Positions 44,041 to 52,745 are shown, counted from the stretch's first letter. The stretch: DNA of 57,553 nucleotides from Candidatus Helarchaeota archaeon (GCA_016840125.1 JAEOSY010000170.1:1-57553); one strand, 5' to 3'. The notes: generated from the letters alone by a model not told the origin. Made by a program: numbers and translations.

Positions 44041-45861
44041 ATGAGAAAAATTCCTAGCTACTTACTAGAGCAAAAATCACTTGAATTGGGCTATTTCATG
44101 AGTAAATCGGAGCGCCCTGAACCCCGCATTTATCAAACGAATGCGCGGGATCAGGTAGTCCAAGCCATAGATGAAGGCAAAACGGTCATTTTAGTGCTTC
44201 TGCCAACCGGCATGGGGAAGACTTTTATTACAACCCTCTCAATTGAGGCGTTAATTGAAAATGGCACCCTCAAAAAAGAAGATAAAATTCTCTTTCTGGT
44301 GAATGACCGAAAATTGAAACATCAACTGTATCAAATGTCACAAACCCTCGAATTAAATAACTATGGGGACTTATTTCTCTTGCCTGAAGGGCGACAATCG
44401 AAGATGGAAGCGGGAATTACCCGGAAACACGCCCAAATCGCAAAATTCATCTTCGCAACCCCCATGCTTCTCCTGAATTCGATCATTGCGCGAACCCCGG
44501 GCAAAATCAAAGTCGCCCGAAGCACCCTCGACCAAGTGAAACTCGTGGTTATTGACGAAATCTTTGACGTGTTGGCGCAGAGTGTCATGGGCAAAACGAC
44601 CCGGACAAAAGAGGAAACTATCCAATTTGTCGAGAAAGTTTACGATGTTAAATTTCAAGAAGTTGTGGATAAAATAGCGAAGCAATATAATATTAGGAAA
44701 GAGCAGGTTGTTAATCGCCTTGTCCAAGAGTTCTCTGCCAAGAAATATCGGTTAAACAAACGATTTGAACCAATTTTGAATTTATTGGGACTCATCGATG
44801 GAAGTGAAAAACTCGTCATTGGAATGACCGCATCGTTTACCCAGAGAGAGAAACTTGAGCTTCTCACCAAAACGTTTGGAGGGCCGGAGAAAGTTGCAGA
44901 GGTTTATCCCACTGGTGAGGATTACGAGGACTTTACCCCTAATTATATCTTCAAAAAAATTGTAGTGTTCGATGATTGGGTTTCCGATATCGATGCCAAA
45001 ATCCAAAAATTAAAGGGTGGGACCTTAAAAACCATCAATCAGGCGTATCAAATCATCACTAAACGGCCGTACGTCCCGAACGATCGGATTATGCTGTTTA
45101 TTAGTGACCTTCTTGGTAAGAAACCGATCCAAGAAAGATTAAAGGGTGCCCGAGATGAACAATTTCTGAATCGGGTTCTTACCCACAGTAGTGCTTATAT
45201 CCAGCTCGTTGTTGCGAGACAATATCTTCTTGAAAATACACTAAGAGCCTTTATCAAATTTATCGCCCGCCTGAAAAATGCATATTTACTTAAACATCAA
45301 ACATTTAAAAACATCAAGGAGCGAATTCTAAGTCGTAAAGATGAAGTCAGTGGCGATAAAGTCTTTATTTCGAAGAAAGAAGAGCGCCTACTATTCTGGT
45401 TGAAACGTTTTATTGAGGAGGGGAAGAAGGCTTTAGTTCTTTGCCGCTTCGTCTCTGTTACGCAGTACCTTCACCAAATGATGCAGGAACAGGGTTTTAG
45501 CACCGCATTTGTTCACGGTAAGCTCGATGGATCGAGCCAACATGCTCAAATTATGCGGTTCAAGACAGGTGATGCCAAAATTCTCTTTGCCTCGGAACGC
45601 CTCATCGAAAAGGGAACCGATCTCCCTGAAGCCGATGTGGCCATCTATTACGGCGTTAGCGTAAGTTTATCAAAATATGAGCAGAGTGTAGGTAGGATTA
45701 GGTCGTTTAAGACGAGAACTAAGACGGTCTACACGCTCGCTTACCATCAAACAGCGGAGGAAGAGAATGCCTTTAAGCGGGATGCGTTGTTTCTGGAGCT
45801 ACTAGGGAAGCATAAGAAGCGGGGCATGCTGGTTTCCCAGATCGTTGAACCTGAGGAATAA
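44041..45861 (+). CDS. Superfamily 2 DEAD/H-box helicase (Hef/FANCM or RIG-I-like)
   Basis: A 606-residue helicase. RIYQTNARDQVVQAIDEG is the Q-like motif, LPTGMGKTFITTL motif I, VVIDEIFDVL motif II and GMTASFTQ motif III in domain 1. A helical insertion (about residues 290-430, including LARLKN-like segments) separates the two RecA domains, as in Hef/FANCM. FVHGKLDGSSQHAQIMRF, FASERLIEKGTDLPEADVAI and QSVGRIRSF are motifs IV-VI in domain 2. There is no C-terminal nuclease, unlike euryarchaeal Hef. The true start may be ATG 44098 (MSKSERPEPRIYQ), as the first 19 residues are unlike family members. It could process branched DNA or act in defence. Divergent from the SRPBCC gene. Confidence 0.8.
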   Translation: MRKIPSYLLEQKSLELGYFMSKSERPEPRIYQTNARDQVVQAIDEGKTVILVLLPTGMGKTFITTLSIEALIENGTLKKEDKILFLVNDRKLKHQLYQMSQTLELNNYGDLFLLPEGRQSKMEAGITRKHAQIAKFIFATPMLLLNSIIARTPGKIKVARSTLDQVKLVVIDEIFDVLAQSVMGKTTRTKEETIQFVEKVYDVKFQEVVDKIAKQYNIRKEQVVNRLVQEFSAKKYRLNKRFEPILNLLGLIDGSEKLVIGMTASFTQREKLELLTKTFGGPEKVAEVYPTGEDYEDFTPNYIFKKIVVFDDWVSDIDAKIQKLKGGTLKTINQAYQIITKRPYVPNDRIMLFISDLLGKKPIQERLKGARDEQFLNRVLTHSSAYIQLVVARQYLLENTLRAFIKFIARLKNAYLLKHQTFKNIKERILSRKDEVSGDKVFISKKEERLLFWLKRFIEEGKKALVLCRFVSVTQYLHQMMQEQGFSTAFVHGKLDGSSQHAQIMRFKTGDAKILFASERLIEKGTDLPEADVAIYYGVSVSLSKYEQSVGRIRSFKTRTKTVYTLAYHQTAEEENAFKRDALFLELLGKHKKRGMLVSQIVEPEE

Positions 45862-45909
45862 GGTCAGAAATTCCCTGTGGACGACACTTTCTTACATTCT
45901 TCAAATGAA

Positions 45910-46962
45910 TTACAGATATTTCGGAATATTAGCAAAATATTTCGCGATTAGTTCATCCGCAGCGTCATATTCGGCAGTGTCTCGATTCCCAAATTTCAGG
46001 AGAACCCTAAATTCCGCTTCAAACTCATCCTTGAATAAAAGAAGGCTCGCCCGCAATGCTTTTGATCCTTTAGTCGATAGTAACGTCACCGTGATAGAGT
46101 CTCCTATGGCAAAAATGAGCATTCCCAAATCCCAATCTATCTGTCGTATCCTGCCGCGTTTCAAGATATCCTCCCCCATACTGGTTATGGCGCTAATCAA
46201 GCCGGATAACAGCCCATCCTCAACCCCCGCTTGTTTGGACCAGTGGTATTGGTAGAGGGGAAGCCCTGACTCCGTTTCGATCACCATCAGAAGGTGTGCT
46301 TTAAACGGGAGAATGTAAAGCAGTTGAGAACTCCGGGCGACAATAATTAAAATACTGGTAGTGAGCAAGATTAGTCCCCACGCTATCGGTTCATACATGA
46401 AAAAACTAATGATGTAGATTACAAGGGCGCCAATCGGGAAACTTCCAATTAAAAGCCAAGCGGATTTTTTCAAATCCTTTGGAGCTTTCACGACGGTTAA
46501 TATACCCCAATAAAGAACATATAACACCACTAGAGCCCAAAGAAGGGAAAAAACATTACTCAACAAATCGTTTCTCGATAAGCTTAAATGTCCCGCTTGC
46601 ATGATAATGGAATGATTTGAGGGTTGCAATTCTAGAAACAAGAAGATGGCAGAGATCGCACTCCAGGGTGCCAGATGAATGGAGACTAACGATTCCTTAC
46701 TCACGTAGTTAAAAAAAAGAATAAATACCAAACAGAAAAAAATAGTAGAGACTCCGGCTAAGTTTCTAATGAAGATATTAAGATAGAGATCCGCAAGACC
46801 CTCGAATAAGCTCCCTAAAGAATAAAACACGAAAAACACACCAAGCAAGTAGAGTGGAATGACTTTTTTACGTATAGCCGTTAGAAAACAGATGGCGGTA
46901 ACGATAAATGAGAGAGCTGACACGCTGAGAAAGCTTATAACAACGGGGGTAACATTTAAAAT
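45910..46962 (-). CDS. Membrane-longin protein; apparent ATT start
   Basis: The frame runs upstream of the first GTG (46923) to TAG at 46975-46977. A strong ribosome site AGGAGGG (46970-46976) is followed seven bases later by ATT at 46962, and that start gives a sensible N-terminus (LNVTPVVISFLSV) for a membrane protein. No ATG, GTG or TTG is nearer. The protein has about 350 residues: eight helices, then the longin-like domain (about 215-340) with LLMVIETESGLPLYQYHW, GLLSGLISAITSMGEDI and DELIAKYF. Its C-terminus is duplicated as a relic at 47740-47800. Similar to the genes at 22278 and 1822. Confidence 0.7.
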   Translation of the reverse strand: MLNVTPVVISFLSVSALSFIVTAICFLTAIRKKVIPLYLLGVFFVFYSLGSLFEGLADLYLNIFIRNLAGVSTIFFCLVFILFFNYVSKESLVSIHLAPWSAISAIFLFLELQPSNHSIIMQAGHLSLSRNDLLSNVFSLLWALVVLYVLYWGILTVVKAPKDLKKSAWLLIGSFPIGALVIYIISFFMYEPIAWGLILLTTSILIIVARSSQLLYILPFKAHLLMVIETESGLPLYQYHWSKQAGVEDGLLSGLISAITSMGEDILKRGRIRQIDWDLGMLIFAIGDSITVTLLSTKGSKALRASLLLFKDEFEAEFRVLLKFGNRDTAEYDAADELIAKYFANIPKYL

Positions 46963-46977
46963 GTAATTTCCCTCCTA

Positions 46978-47146
46978 ATTTTTTTCTATCAAGGCAGCAG
47001 TGCCTTTATCATTTTTATGCGCGTTCAATTTTTAAATCTATTTAATTTTTGTAATTTCTACCCATTTCCCCCTACTCGCGTTTAATTTTCCCCTAGCATA
47101 CTCTTATCCCCTTAATCATTATTAGGTATAAAAAAAGTGCAAAATT
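46978..47146. other. Spacer between divergent genes
   Basis: AT-rich spacer without a frame. TAGGTATAAAAAAAG at about 47124-47138 is a TATA-like box 20 bases ahead of the GTG start of the next gene, so that transcript would be nearly leaderless. Confidence 0.4.
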
Positions 47147-47650
47147 GTGGTTTATCTGATAGATTTAGCTCTTTTACACTCAATGATCTTTCTATGGTAT
47201 AAGAATAGTCTAGTTAGTTCTCAAAACGTTATTTACAAAAAGAAAGTATCAGCTGAAGAGAAGATATCAGAATTGTTGGGGCGTTCCTTGGGTCAAGATG
47301 AAAAAGAAATGTTTTCTATATTATATAATAAATTGCAAACTGAAGCACAACCAATCAGAGGAAAGCCAAATGAATATCAATTACTACGAGATGAATATGT
47401 AGTTAATTGCCTCCTTATTTTAAGCATTAAAGAAATATGTGAAATGGGCGAGACTAAATCCTCTCTCAGGGATTTGGTATTAGAAGAATTAATACAATTA
47501 CCCGTGGATCCAGAAGAATGGGGTATTCATAAAAGGTATTTAAACGAAATATTTCTAAGTTCAAGTGACCTTATTATCACTCCTGATGATCTCTGGCATC
47601 CTGCAAGGAAGGCAGACAAAGTCAGACAGCGCGCAAATAGATTGTCATAA
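47147..47650 (+). CDS. Hypothetical protein (167 aa)
   Basis: A GTG-started frame with a short hydrophobic N-terminus (VYLIDLALLHSMIFLWY) that could be a signal or membrane helix, then a soluble helical part (LGQDEKEMFSILYNKLQTEA). No family recognised. A TATA-like box 20 bases upstream and no ribosome site suggest a leaderless message. Confidence 0.5.
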   Translation: MVYLIDLALLHSMIFLWYKNSLVSSQNVIYKKKVSAEEKISELLGRSLGQDEKEMFSILYNKLQTEAQPIRGKPNEYQLLRDEYVVNCLLILSIKEICEMGETKSSLRDLVLEELIQLPVDPEEWGIHKRYLNEIFLSSSDLIITPDDLWHPARKADKVRQRANRLS

Positions 47651-47739
47651 AAGAAATGAAAAAAGCAAGATTATAGGAGCGCAATGAACCATTATTAGCT
47701 AGTCATTAAACTTCTTGATTAATAAGAAACCCAAACGAA

Positions 47740-47800
47740 TTACAGATATTTCGGAATATTGGCAAAATATTTCGATATTAATTCATCTGAGGACTTGCAC
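47740..47800 (-). pseudogene. 3'-terminal relic of a membrane-longin gene
   Basis: On the minus strand it encodes SSDELISKYFANIPKYL and a stop, versus AADELIAKYFANIPKYL in the intact gene at 45910. Nucleotide similarity also continues a few bases past the stop. Nothing else of the gene is present upstream. Confidence 0.65.
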
Positions 47801-47878
47801 AAAATATAAATGCCGGTTACCTACACTACTATCTAAAAATATCAAGAGTTTTTTTAGGGATTATAAGGAGTTGATAGC

Positions 47879-48583
47879 ATAAGGAAAGGACCAATAATTG
47901 TTCTTATTTGTTTCATCCTTATTCCTATTGGAACAGCCTTAGCGATATCGATAACTTTTAGCCCTAGCTCTTTGATATATTCTGGTACCTTCGAGGTAAC
48001 CACCTTTAGGAAATACGAAGTTACAACATGCGAGTTGTTTACCACCTTTCCACAACCAAATGCTAGGGGAACTGTGACTTTAACACACCTGGACTCAAGC
48101 GCAATTGAATCTTGGGATTATGATATTACATCAAATAGTTTGTACGTTGAGACGCGGTGTGATGATTGGAAGGTCACTCTAAGTCCTGGTAGATGGAGTA
48201 TCACCCACGTGCGGACACAAGGTAATGCCGATTTAACTATCCAAGCGACTGTCACAGGATCTAGCGCCCAAGATGGAGCTATTATAACTTTGGCGTGGTT
48301 GTTTGGTATTATACTTGTATTAAGTGGTTTATGTATTTTGGCAAAATACCCTGAACAGATTACTAATCCACCTTTGCAGTTGGTTTCACCAATCCGAAGA
48401 CCGCATGAGACCGTTCCAGAAGACGTATCGAACTCTTATTTTCAACCCTCGGAAGCCCCTTTATATTGTGATATATGTAACGATGTAGGTATTTGCGGAT
48501 CGTGTCAAGGAAAAGGAAAGATTCAGGGAGAACGAATCTGTGAAATGTGTGATGGAACTGGGAAATGTTTATGTCAAGATTGA
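47879..48583 (+). CDS. Membrane protein with C-terminal DnaJ-type zinc motif; apparent ATA start
   Basis: The first standard start (TTG 47972) would remove a hydrophobic signal segment. The frame is open upstream to ATA at 47879, eight bases after AAGGAG (47865-47870), and gives RKGPIIVLICFILIPIGTAL, a textbook signal or anchor. No ATG, GTG or TTG lies in that interval. From there the protein has 234 residues: an extracellular beta-rich part, a second helix (IITLAWLFGIILVLSGLCIL) and a cytoplasmic tail with three zinc-binding C-x-x-C-x-G-x-G units (CDICNDVG, CGSCQGKG, CEMCDGTG) as in the DnaJ cysteine-rich region, ending KCLC. It may be a membrane-tethered chaperone-like or redox protein. Confidence 0.65.
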   Translation: MRKGPIIVLICFILIPIGTALAISITFSPSSLIYSGTFEVTTFRKYEVTTCELFTTFPQPNARGTVTLTHLDSSAIESWDYDITSNSLYVETRCDDWKVTLSPGRWSITHVRTQGNADLTIQATVTGSSAQDGAIITLAWLFGIILVLSGLCILAKYPEQITNPPLQLVSPIRRPHETVPEDVSNSYFQPSEAPLYCDICNDVGICGSCQGKGKIQGERICEMCDGTGKCLCQD

Positions 48584-48607
48584 TTCAAAATAAAACTTCT
48601 TTTTAAT

Positions 48608-48775
48608 TTATGAGGTTACTTTCCTACATTCCTCAAAAAAGTCACACATAATGCATTCAAATTTACTGACGCGAAACGTTTTCAAATCTTGATAACAAGT
48701 GGGTACTGCTCTGACAGGAATGGGTTGGGGTCGCTCCACGTCATCGATACGTGGATTTTCATGAGCCGAAACCAT
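48608..48775 (-). CDS. Small cysteine protein (55 aa)
   Basis: An intact frame from ATG 48775 to TAA. The N-terminal half is polar and Pro-rich; the C-terminal half has a conserved-looking metal site: CYQD and then CIMCDFFEEC (four cysteines in total). This resembles short archaeal proteins with C-x2-C-x5-C endings that bind zinc or an iron-sulfur cluster. A TATA-like box (48800-48807) lies about 28 bases before the ATG, so the message is nearly leaderless. It is downstream of the MutY-like gene. Confidence 0.55.
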   Translation of the reverse strand: MVSAHENPRIDDVERPQPIPVRAVPTCYQDLKTFRVSKFECIMCDFFEECRKVTS

Positions 48776-48799
48776 TTCACTACTTTATACAGAAAAAGG

Positions 48800-48807
48800 T
48801 ATTTAAA
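48800..48807 (-). promoter_or_regulatory. TATA-like box for the small cysteine protein
   Basis: TTTAAATA on the minus strand, centred about 28 bases ahead of the ATG at 48775. Confidence 0.4.
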
Positions 48808-48860
48808 CTCACATTTTCTACGAATCCAGTGGTTTTAGGTTATTTTTGATTTAGAATCCT

Positions 48861-49592
48861 CTATTCCGAGGATTTTGATTTCATCCAATAGACAATGCTA
48901 TCTTTTTTGGAAATTTTCGCTTGAAAGAATTTACAGATGGGGCGCATGGGACATTTGTTGCATTTAGGTTTGATGGCGATACAAATTAGGGCCCCGAAGT
49001 CAAGAATGGCTTGATTAAAGGTCCACGCATTCCCTTTCAAAAGAATTTGTTCTGAGATATTCCAGATTTCTTTATTTAGCTTCGCAGGTGAGGTAATTTT
49101 ATGGTTATGCAGGAAGACTCGTTTTATAATCCGATCGACATTCGTATCCACAATGGGATAATCCAATTCAAACGCGAATGATAGGATTGCTCCCGCAGTA
49201 TATTCCCCAATCCCGGGAAGTTCCAGTATCTGTTTGTAATCTTTCGGAAAAGTTCCCTCATAGTCTGACATGACAATTTTCGCGATTTTATGAAGGTTCT
49301 TCGCTCGATTATAATATCCTAACCCTTCCCAGGCCTTAATCACTTCCTCCTCCGATGCTTCCGCTAGCATTTGAAACGTTGGAAATTTCTTTAAGAATTG
49401 ATGATAGTACTCCTTTTCAACTCGAACGACTTGCGTTTGTTGCAGCATCAATTCTGATACTAGAATATAGTAGGGTTTCCGTGTTTTCCGCCACGGTAAA
49501 TCGCGTCCATACTTTTTAAACCATTTAAGGAGGGTTTCTTGGAAAGGTTTCAGTTTTTTGGGATCAATTTCAGCTGGCATTCGAATTCTCAA
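48861..49592 (-). CDS. mutY: MutY-like A/G-specific DNA glycosylase
   Basis: A 243-residue glycosylase. PYYILVSELMLQQTQVVRV contains the catalytic Glu of the MutY/Nth family, LELPGIGEYTAGAILSFAF the helix-hairpin-helix and PIVDTNVDRIIKRV the catalytic Asp. C-x6-C-x2-C-x5-C (CIAIKPKC, CPMRPIC) binds the [4Fe-4S] cluster. It ends there, with no C-terminal NUDIX-like domain that bacterial MutY uses to recognise 8-oxoguanine, so it may act on other mismatches. Start either TTG 49592 or ATG 49580; it directly abuts the stop of the upstream gene. Confidence 0.85.
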   Translation of the reverse strand: MRIRMPAEIDPKKLKPFQETLLKWFKKYGRDLPWRKTRKPYYILVSELMLQQTQVVRVEKEYYHQFLKKFPTFQMLAEASEEEVIKAWEGLGYYNRAKNLHKIAKIVMSDYEGTFPKDYKQILELPGIGEYTAGAILSFAFELDYPIVDTNVDRIIKRVFLHNHKITSPAKLNKEIWNISEQILLKGNAWTFNQAILDFGALICIAIKPKCNKCPMRPICKFFQAKISKKDSIVYWMKSKSSE

Positions 49593-49940
49593 CTAGGTTC
49601 CATAAAAATCTGCGTCGTCCGCCTTTTCGGGTTCCTCAATTATCTCGAGAAGTTCTAGTATTTCCTCCTCTGATTCTGCCAGCGTAAAAATGGCCATCTT
49701 CAAGGTTACCAAGTCGAGGAGTTGAAATTGTTCTCCATCCTTCTCTGCCCGATCGGGATTCGTGATCACAATGATACCCGTGTCCGACATCTCTCGAATT
49801 TTGCTCCGAATAATGACAATTTCATCGCTGTAATCAAGCGCGGTTAAATAGAGGTCTTCCTTGGAGACCATGCGCTGATGAATTCGTTTTAATTTCTCCT
49901 GCTCTAATTCTCTAAGCCGTTCAATGTCTGATTTTTTCAT
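49593..49940 (-). CDS. Small acidic protein (115 aa)
   Basis: A helical, acidic protein (ESEEEILELLEIIEEPEKAD at the C-terminus), translationally coupled to the MutY-like gene, as the stop is followed at once by its TTG. No domain recognised. The coupling suggests a partner in DNA repair, but this is inference. Confidence 0.6.
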   Translation of the reverse strand: MKKSDIERLRELEQEKLKRIHQRMVSKEDLYLTALDYSDEIVIIRSKIREMSDTGIIVITNPDRAEKDGEQFQLLDLVTLKMAIFTLAESEEEILELLEIIEEPEKADDADFYGT

Positions 49941-50017
49941 CTACTCACCCTTGTGTGGTTATATGTCTCATTTTTATAACTATTTTTCATAATAAAAGAA
50001 TATAGTTAAATTTGTTG

Positions 50018-50200
50018 ATGAGAGCTGTAAAAATGCGCAAGACGACTTTTTCGTTTGGGATAATTTTTCTGGCTGGAATTTTAGTTACTTTTATACTCCA
50101 AGATATCATTATGGGTTTAACTTCATTAATATTCGTGGTTCCTCAAGTAATTTTTCTATTACTTTTGTTCTTGGTTTTATTACAGTTATATAACTCTTAA
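50018..50200 (+). CDS. Small membrane protein (60 aa)
   Basis: A two-helix membrane protein (FSFGIIFLAGILVTFIL and LIFVVPQVIFLLLLFLVLL). It ends three bases inside the end of the convergent amidohydrolase gene. ATG 50018 and ATG 50036 are both possible starts. Family unknown. Confidence 0.45.
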   Translation: MRAVKMRKTTFSFGIIFLAGILVTFILQDIIMGLTSLIFVVPQVIFLLLLFLVLLQLYNS

Positions 50201-51552
50201 CCTTTCGATGTCCTCAAAAATTTACCATGTCCTTTATTTTCAGTTAGAATCTCCCCTGGATATCCATTCTCCATCACGATCTTACCTCGTGATATGGTGA
50301 TCTCAGGCACACCCTGCACTTCCATCCCTTCATAGAGTGTAAATTCACTTTTAGTATGAAGTTCATCGATCGTTATTTTGGATTTTTTCGTGAAATCGAT
50401 GATAGTTAAATCTGCATCGCTTCCGGGTTGAATTGCCCCCTTTTGCGGATATAGCCCCATAATTTTAGCGGGATTTACAGCCATCAGTTGAACTAATAGG
50501 TCGAACTCTAACCGTTTTTGGTGAACTTGTGTGAGCATTACGGGTAGTGAAGTCTCAAGTCCAGGAATCCCGTTGTTCGCAAGAAAGATGTTTCTGCGCC
50601 CTCTCTCTTTTTCGAAATTGGGATAGGCTACATGATCAGTTGCTATCGTGTTGATAACTCCCGTCGTAAGACACTCCCACAGCTTCACTACTTCAGCCTT
50701 GGGGCGCATGGGGGGGATGACACGAGCATATGGACCTTTCTCTTCGAAGATTGTTTCATCGAATATTAAGTATTGGGGGCAAGTTTCGACATACACAGGT
50801 TGTTTGTTCTTAAAAGTGGAAATATTATGACCAGCAGTTCCAGTACTTAAATGGACAAAATAAATCGGACATTGGGCTTGATTCGCGAGTTTAAGTGATC
50901 GGGAAACCGCTTCAATCTCAGCCCTTGGTGGACGGGCTGCAGGGAAATTTTTAGGCTTAATTAGCCCCGCTTGAATAGCTTTTTTACGCCCCTCTTCAAT
51001 CATCACGCGATCTTCAGCATGAATTAAAGCCATCCCCCCTACTTTTCTGATGTTAGAAAGTAATTCTAGAAATTCCTGATCATCAGAGGGGCCGGGAAAA
51101 TCATAGGACACTTCAGGTAAGAAAATTTTAAAGGTTTTCAAGCCGGATTCTACTAGGTCTCCGAATTGGTTGAGATTGATCGGCGTCGCCCCGCCATGAA
51201 GACCAAAATCGACAACCGCTTCTTTTTCCGCCCTTTTAATTTTCAGAACTACCGCCTCAGGATATAACGTGGGGGGATCGGAAAAGGGTTGTTCAAAAAC
51301 AGTGGTGATCCCTCCTCCGGCTGCGGCGCTGGTTCCGGAATACCAAGTTTCCCGCCCCTCATAAAAATGGACATGTAAATCGATTATACCCGGAATAACG
51401 ATTTTATCCGTGGCATCGATGATCTGGTCGTAGGCTTCTGACACAAGCTCCGTGCTTAATTCTCGAATCTTCCCCTCCTCAATGACGATATGAACCGCTT
51501 TAAAACCTGTGGGTGTATATACTTTTTTACAGTTCCTGATTAGGATGTCCAC
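50197..51552 (-). CDS. Dihydropyrimidinase/allantoinase-type amidohydrolase
   Basis: A 451-residue amidohydrolase from a GTG start (GTGAT upstream). GIIDLHVHFYEGR provides the H-x-H metal site, GLKTFKIFLPEVSYDF the carboxylated Lys, ALIHAEDR and PIYFVHLSTGTAGHN the other His ligands and IATDHVAYPNFE the catalytic Asp. The order and spacing fit the D-hydantoinase/dihydroorotase branch. It would open or close cyclic amides such as dihydropyrimidines, hydantoins or allantoin. The CofD-like gene upstream ends four bases before its start, so they are cotranscribed. Confidence 0.8.
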   Translation of the reverse strand: MDILIRNCKKVYTPTGFKAVHIVIEEGKIRELSTELVSEAYDQIIDATDKIVIPGIIDLHVHFYEGRETWYSGTSAAAGGGITTVFEQPFSDPPTLYPEAVVLKIKRAEKEAVVDFGLHGGATPINLNQFGDLVESGLKTFKIFLPEVSYDFPGPSDDQEFLELLSNIRKVGGMALIHAEDRVMIEEGRKKAIQAGLIKPKNFPAARPPRAEIEAVSRSLKLANQAQCPIYFVHLSTGTAGHNISTFKNKQPVYVETCPQYLIFDETIFEEKGPYARVIPPMRPKAEVVKLWECLTTGVINTIATDHVAYPNFEKERGRRNIFLANNGIPGLETSLPVMLTQVHQKRLEFDLLVQLMAVNPAKIMGLYPQKGAIQPGSDADLTIIDFTKKSKITIDELHTKSEFTLYEGMEVQGVPEITISRGKIVMENGYPGEILTENKGHGKFLRTSKG

Positions 51553-51556
51553 GAAA

Positions 51557-52462
51557 TCACTTTAACGGGAAGAGATTAAATAAAAAAGTTGCTAATTCAA
51601 ACGCTTCTTTCTTGTTTTTGATTTTTAAATCGGTAACATAGACCTGAAACCCTAAATTTTGAATCTGGTCTTTGTAAATTTTCTGTTTCTCGTCAATTAT
51701 TATGATATCCGCTAGATTTTCCACGGTCTTTGAAAACTCCAACGCGTTAATATCACTATATCCCATTTTATTGAGGACGCTGATCTCTTCTTTAGTCAAC
51801 AGATTTTGATCAATAACTGAAAAAATGGCGAAAATTGGGCACGGCACAGTCTTTAACAATTTTTTCACACCCGGACACTGTAAGATGGCGTGAAAAGAGA
51901 CTAAATCATTAGGCAATAGTAAAATATATTCTGCTTTATTAGCAATTTTTTTCAAATCATCAGTGGGTTTTTTATTTTCATAACCATTAAAAATAATTTC
52001 TTGAATTTTCTTATCGGGATTCTCCGATTGAAGGAATTCTATTAGATTATAGGATTTTGTTAATGTTTTAATTGTAATCATTAAATTGTCATTACATGCG
52101 GGTAAGATTGGGGCATCAATAGAGAAATTTTCTCTGACTTTATTCAATAAATCCGTCACTTTCTTTCCTTTCGATGCGAGTTCCGTTAAATAGGTGGATA
52201 TCGCAATATCCAAGTCCGTGAATTGGAGATACGGATTATAATCAAACTTCTTAAGATAGTTATAAACTCGGTAAGTTTTAGGGTATTTTACCCTCATTAA
52301 TGAATTTAACAGCGCTCGTAAACATAAATTCATCTGGATTCCTGAAAGATCGATAATATTACTCGTATCCATTACGAACCCTAACTTCTCCTGCGGAAGA
52401 TAGGTTACTATACTATAGAGGATATTGGATATCCGGATGCCCGAATAAAAAATCAGTAACAT
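51557..52462 (-). CDS. CofD/YvcK-like protein with degenerate nucleotide loop
   Basis: A 301-residue protein. YLQFTDLDIAISTYLTELA matches LGDRDLA-x-H-LxRTxLL of 2-phospho-L-lactate transferase (CofD); APILPACNDNLMITIKT matches RxLPMSDDxVRT; KKIQEIIFNG, AEYILLLPNDLVSFHAILQC and CPIFAIFSV match the later CofD motifs, and LGFQVYVTDL its end. But the N-terminal GGxGG loop of CofD is replaced by SGIRISNI, and the D-T-D-T-V region is shortened. CofD makes the phospholactyl bond of coenzyme F420; whether this copy still binds substrate is doubtful. Cotranscribed with the amidohydrolase. The family call is good. Confidence 0.6.
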   Translation of the reverse strand: MLLIFYSGIRISNILYSIVTYLPQEKLGFVMDTSNIIDLSGIQMNLCLRALLNSLMRVKYPKTYRVYNYLKKFDYNPYLQFTDLDIAISTYLTELASKGKKVTDLLNKVRENFSIDAPILPACNDNLMITIKTLTKSYNLIEFLQSENPDKKIQEIIFNGYENKKPTDDLKKIANKAEYILLLPNDLVSFHAILQCPGVKKLLKTVPCPIFAIFSVIDQNLLTKEEISVLNKMGYSDINALEFSKTVENLADIIIIDEKQKIYKDQIQNLGFQVYVTDLKIKNKKEAFELATFLFNLFPLK

Positions 52463-52735
52463 AACGATGTCCTTTGTAGTTTCTTCTCAATTTTCTATTC
52501 TTATACTCGATCTCTCAATGATTTTATAAAATGCACAAATTTATTCTAGTTTTGATTTCCTTGTTTCTTCTCTTATGTATAAGGGGTATTTTAAAAATGT
52601 TTGCTCTAAAAATGGTTAATTTAAATAGAAATTTGAGCAAATAAACGGAATTTGCTTTTTTTATTCCTTTACTAAAATTCTATCATAGGTTTGGTTACGA
52701 ATTGAAGGATTACTATTCTTTTAAAATATTATCAA
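52463..52735. other. Spacer upstream of RNase P RNA
   Basis: AT-rich, no supported frame. The right end holds the promoter of the RNase P RNA gene; the left end the upstream region of the CofD-like gene. Confidence 0.4.
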
Positions 52736-52745
52736 TTTTTATACT
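52736..52745 (+). promoter_or_regulatory. TATA box for RNase P RNA
   Basis: TTTTTATACT lies about 26 bases before the 5' end of the RNA as set by its first stem, the usual archaeal spacing. Confidence 0.5.
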
